Source of the DNA: Vandiemenella viatica
Taxonomy: Eukaryota > Arthropoda > Insecta > Orthoptera > Morabidae
Assembly (NCBI GenBank): GCA_031002005.1
Contig: JARYHS010011408.1
Location: forward strand, 217,041,473-217,105,472
Direction: 5' to 3'
Length of the DNA: 64,000 bases
Shown here: piece after piece, positions 61,331-64,000 of the stretch
How positions within the stretch are numbered: position 1 is the first letter of the stretch
Layout of the letters: each line of letters begins with the position of its first letter
The notes under the pieces: model-generated
Databases searched by the model: none
What the model was told of the DNA's origin: nothing
The model's input: only the letters and a program-made list of their open reading frames with translations
Program-made: the position numbers and the translations under genes

Positions 61331-61334
61331 AGGT

Positions 61335-61985
61335 GGCCGTTAGCAAGCAGAGGGGAATCTGTCAATCGCCAGAGCTTTGTCCGTGCAAACAGGGTGTACC
61401 ACGTGAGGGAGAAGTTGACATTTAGTTGGAAGAGGCTATTACAGTCTCTCCCAATCCATAAGATAAAAGTAAAAGGCGTCAGAACCCTGGCAGGAGTGTT
61501 TTTGACCATCATCGGAAGGTAAATAAAAATGATACTAAGAAGGAATACACTTTCATCTTCAAGAAAGGAGAAGACGATACATAATTTAAAATTTGTTTTG
61601 AAATGATTTAAAAAAAGCTTCTTGCTTTTCAATAGCTCCGTTTAAAAGAATCTAACTGAAAGAGATTTTGATTATAACGTTAGAATATACCTAACAAAAC
61701 AAAAGTTTCGTGATAGTCTGCTAGGGTAATGATTTAAGGAGCGGTGAGAAAACAGTTCAGAAAGTTGATAAGGAACATTCAAAGACTGTTGAACAAAACA
61801 AAACAATAACTGTAAAACCCCCTGATCGGGGTGATGGACATGCGCATTGCGTGCCACACATTCGATCACATTGTAAAAACTATTTTACGTTTTATGACTA
61901 TTTTAAATGTTTCGTATTGATGTTACGGTATAAGAAATCTAATTTTTACATTCCCTCTGTTTCTATTTAGTAGAGTAAGTGCTGC
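61335..61985. other. No gene seen
   Basis: AT-rich DNA after the LINE 5' end. A minus-strand open frame of 123 codons overlapping the LINE 5' region has no recognisable motif. Confidence 0.35.
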
Positions 61986-62048
61986 TAGTCTCCTGAAAGC
62001 AGGCAGAGAAGGTTACAGGTGTGTACTGCTGGTTGACTGCTAACAAGG

Positions 62049-62063
62049 GTTAACCATGGCAAC
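62049..62063 (+). promoter_or_regulatory. X-box-like site (RFX)
   Basis: GTTAACCATGGCAAC. The right half-site ATGGCAAC is perfect, and the left half GTTACC is present with one extra A. RFX factors bind such sites within about 150 bp of the start codons of ciliary genes in animals. This one lies 76 bases upstream of the ATG at 62139. Confidence 0.4.
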
Positions 62064-62138
62064 AACTTGAGGTCGTTAACCTCGCCTCCGTGTTTACCAC
62101 TGCTGCGGTAGTAATATCTTTACGACAGTGTCCTCAAA

Positions 62139-62223
62139 ATGTCTTGTTTCAGTGAACCACAGTACCAGGAAGTTGATATACCGTCAGCGCTTGCACAGAG
62201 ATTACTGAAAGATAAGTTCTTCA
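62139..62223 (+). CDS. Possible first coding exon, unknown protein
   Basis: ATG in acceptable context (AAAATGT) opens MSCFSEPQYQEVDIPSALAQ followed by RLLKDKFF. The frame closes at 62276, but a strong donor, CA|GTGAGT, sits at 62223/62224 after 28 codons plus one base. Codon use is richer in GC than the surroundings and the 5' flank is CpG-containing, unlike neighbouring intron DNA. No family is recognised. The rest of the gene would lie downstream, beyond any exon seen here, and possibly outside the window. A chance ORF is a fair alternative. Confidence 0.33.
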
Positions 62224-62552
62224 GTGAGTCACTTTGTCTGGCATACCGGCAAGAGAATCTGATGTCGAGATTGTAATTCCTATAAGCATTGTTACTTTAT
62301 CAGTAAATGTAAGTGCTTTTAAACATTATTTTGTAAATATCTTATGACACCAAGTATTGCCAAAATATCTAGATATCTAGAAATCTAATTTTACACAAAT
62401 TTTTAGTATTTGATCGGGTTGCCCGCTGAATATAGGCTATTATTATATCTGATGTATGAATATATAGACTCTTTGTAATAGTATTAAGAGGAGAGATCAA
62501 TTGTTTCATGGAGTGTGGGGGTTTTTTAAAACATAACTGCGAACTTAAACGT

Positions 62553-62640
62553 TGTTGTTGTTGTTGTTGCTTTATGGCGCGTCGACAGCGGGGTCATTAG
62601 CACCCTAACAATTACCAGCCTAAACTGTGGCTCGCGAACT
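62553..62640. repeat. (GTT)n and repeat fragment
   Basis: A GTTGTTGTTGTTGTTGTTG run is followed by GGCGCGTCGACAGCGGGGTC ATTAGCACCC, similar to the 3' part of polyneopteran SINE-like repeats (reversed CGTCGACGAGG...CATTAG signature). Partial only. Confidence 0.45.
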
Positions 62641-63938
62641 TAAATACATAAATGTTTAAATACATGCTTTGGAAATAGTATGATGCTTAAGTAAGCTCTC
62701 ATTTTACTGAAGTGAGAAACAATATTATTAATGATAAAAAAAAAGAAGTAAGTCAAGAAGGCATATGATTTTTAAATCACATAATTTTATAAATGGCTCC
62801 TGATAAGAATAATGGCCAACCATGTTAAATAATAAAAAAATTTAAGCGAGAATCTTCAAGTAAAAAAGGTTTTATTTCGCTTCAAAATATAAATTAAACA
62901 CATTCATTTGTGAAAGCAAGGTCCCACCTTAAGGAGCGCTACATCAACAATATATTGGCCCAAGCGTCACAAAACAATCTCAGTTCTTTTACAATAACAT
63001 CTTTGAGCCTTGTTAAGGGCAAGTAGTTATACAAGTCCATTCTGCTGTAGATCGTCTACCTCAAAATAATTTTCCACTCAATTTACAAAACAAAAGATAA
63101 ATGTAACAGATGAACCAGTATTACTTATGTGCTAGCCTTCATTTTTATTATTTCTCCAATAATTTATTCCTGAAAGTATTATTCAGACCTTCTATGTAGA
63201 ATCTTCTGATTTTATTATTATTATTATTATTATTTTGCCTTAATAGTACCCAATATTGCCACTCGCACATCTTCCTAAATAGTTGAGGAATTACATTTTC
63301 TCATTACAAACAGAATCAAAGATAACAACTAAATCATTAAATTGCGTGCTACTCAATAGTAATAGTTCTTTTATAAAGAGACAAGACTGGTTTTGTTTGC
63401 GAGAATAGCAGTCTCGGTTACAATTTTTCCGTAAAGGATCGAGTCCATTCAGTAAAGTAAATCACTCTACGAAAACCGAAATCTTCATGTGATTGCTTAT
63501 CAAGTTCAATGTTGAATCATACAAAAATTTCTTACAAGATCTAATCGAATACATTATCGCCACAATAATACACATATTTGTTCTTTATATGCTATCGTAT
63601 TTCTTTTAATCTTCCGTTGAATTTCTGAAATCACTAAAACCTACGATAACTGGTGAGATTTATATCTGTGTGTCAGTCACGAATAATTTAACAAAATAAT
63701 CAGTACATGTTTTATCAACCATTCTGGCACAAATTAGATAGCGAAAAAATACGTTTACCATTTTTAACGAGTATACTTAATATCACCTACAGAGATCAGC
63801 AAACAACGTTATAAATGTTAATTCAGGGGAAGTAGTGAAAGAATTATTTGAAATACAAGTTATTTTTTCTTCGTTTCATTTCAAGTCATTCGTTTCAAGT
63901 CCTAAACTCTTTTACTCGTGATTAAGTATCAGGAGTGT
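62641..63938. other. AT-rich stretch, no gene seen
   Basis: No open frame above 60 codons and no splice-bounded exon was recognised. A (TTA)n microsatellite lies at 63209-63233. Confidence 0.4.
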
Positions 63939-64000
63939 TACCGACATGGTAGTGTAACGGCTAGCGTTCTGGTCTCGCATTCGGGAGGACGCCGGTTCGA
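63939..64000 (+). mobile_element. SINE head cut by the window end
   Basis: TACCGACATGGTAGTGTAAC and on to GGAGGACGCCGGTTCGA is the tRNA-like head of SINE-A/B. The body is outside the window. Confidence 0.88.

Overview
The window is nuclear DNA of a repeat-rich insect. It is AT-rich, intron-split and crowded with tRNA-headed SINEs, RTE and Jockey-like LINEs, Tc1, hAT and Helitron elements. The arthropod gustatory receptor, the insect-type CYP2-clan P450 and the repeat style suggest a polyneopteran such as a stick insect, cockroach or orthopteran; the exact lineage is inference. There are no operons or bacterial-type features.

Two genes are well supported, both on the minus strand. (1) An intact, intronless gustatory receptor gene (434 codons) lies at 6081-7385. 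(2) A cytochrome P450 gene of the CYP2 clan runs from 57101 down to 14908. Nine exons can be joined in frame, giving about 465 residues from the proline-rich hinge to the stop. Every signature motif is present: PR-W-PVIG, WREQR, AGSETT, ETQR, FRPERF and PFGAGRRRCAGE. Only the first exon (membrane anchor) was not found. The introns range from 157 bp to 9.6 kb and hold most of the other features in the window.

Layout. 1-6 kb: AT-rich DNA, a dispersed repeat pair, a complete Tc1-like element with inverted repeats, and an RTE-like LINE split by a SINE. 6-7.4 kb: the receptor gene. 8-14.9 kb: SINEs, RTE pieces, a foldback-element derivative, and a 170-bp tandem repeat interrupted by an hAT MITE with a perfect 8-bp target duplication. 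14.9-57.1 kb: the P450 gene. Its introns contain Penelope, Jockey, RTE and hAT remains, a 10-bp minisatellite (32.6-33.5 kb), a 140-bp minisatellite copied from the gene's own exon 5 boundary (37.4-40.0 kb), a degenerate autonomous Helitron (40.7-46.2 kb), a long foldback element (49.7-50.3 kb), a Jockey LINE and a short fragment resembling a bacterial DEAD-box helicase. 57.1-64 kb: a nearly full-length degenerate RTE LINE, then a short plus-strand ORF with an X-box-like site upstream that may be the first exon of a cilium-related gene, and a SINE cut by the window end.

The most unusual item is the 140-bp array. Each unit is about 17 bp of intron end with its AG acceptor plus about the first 123 bp of exon 5. 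The gene therefore carries about 18 decoy 3' splice sites immediately upstream of the real one.
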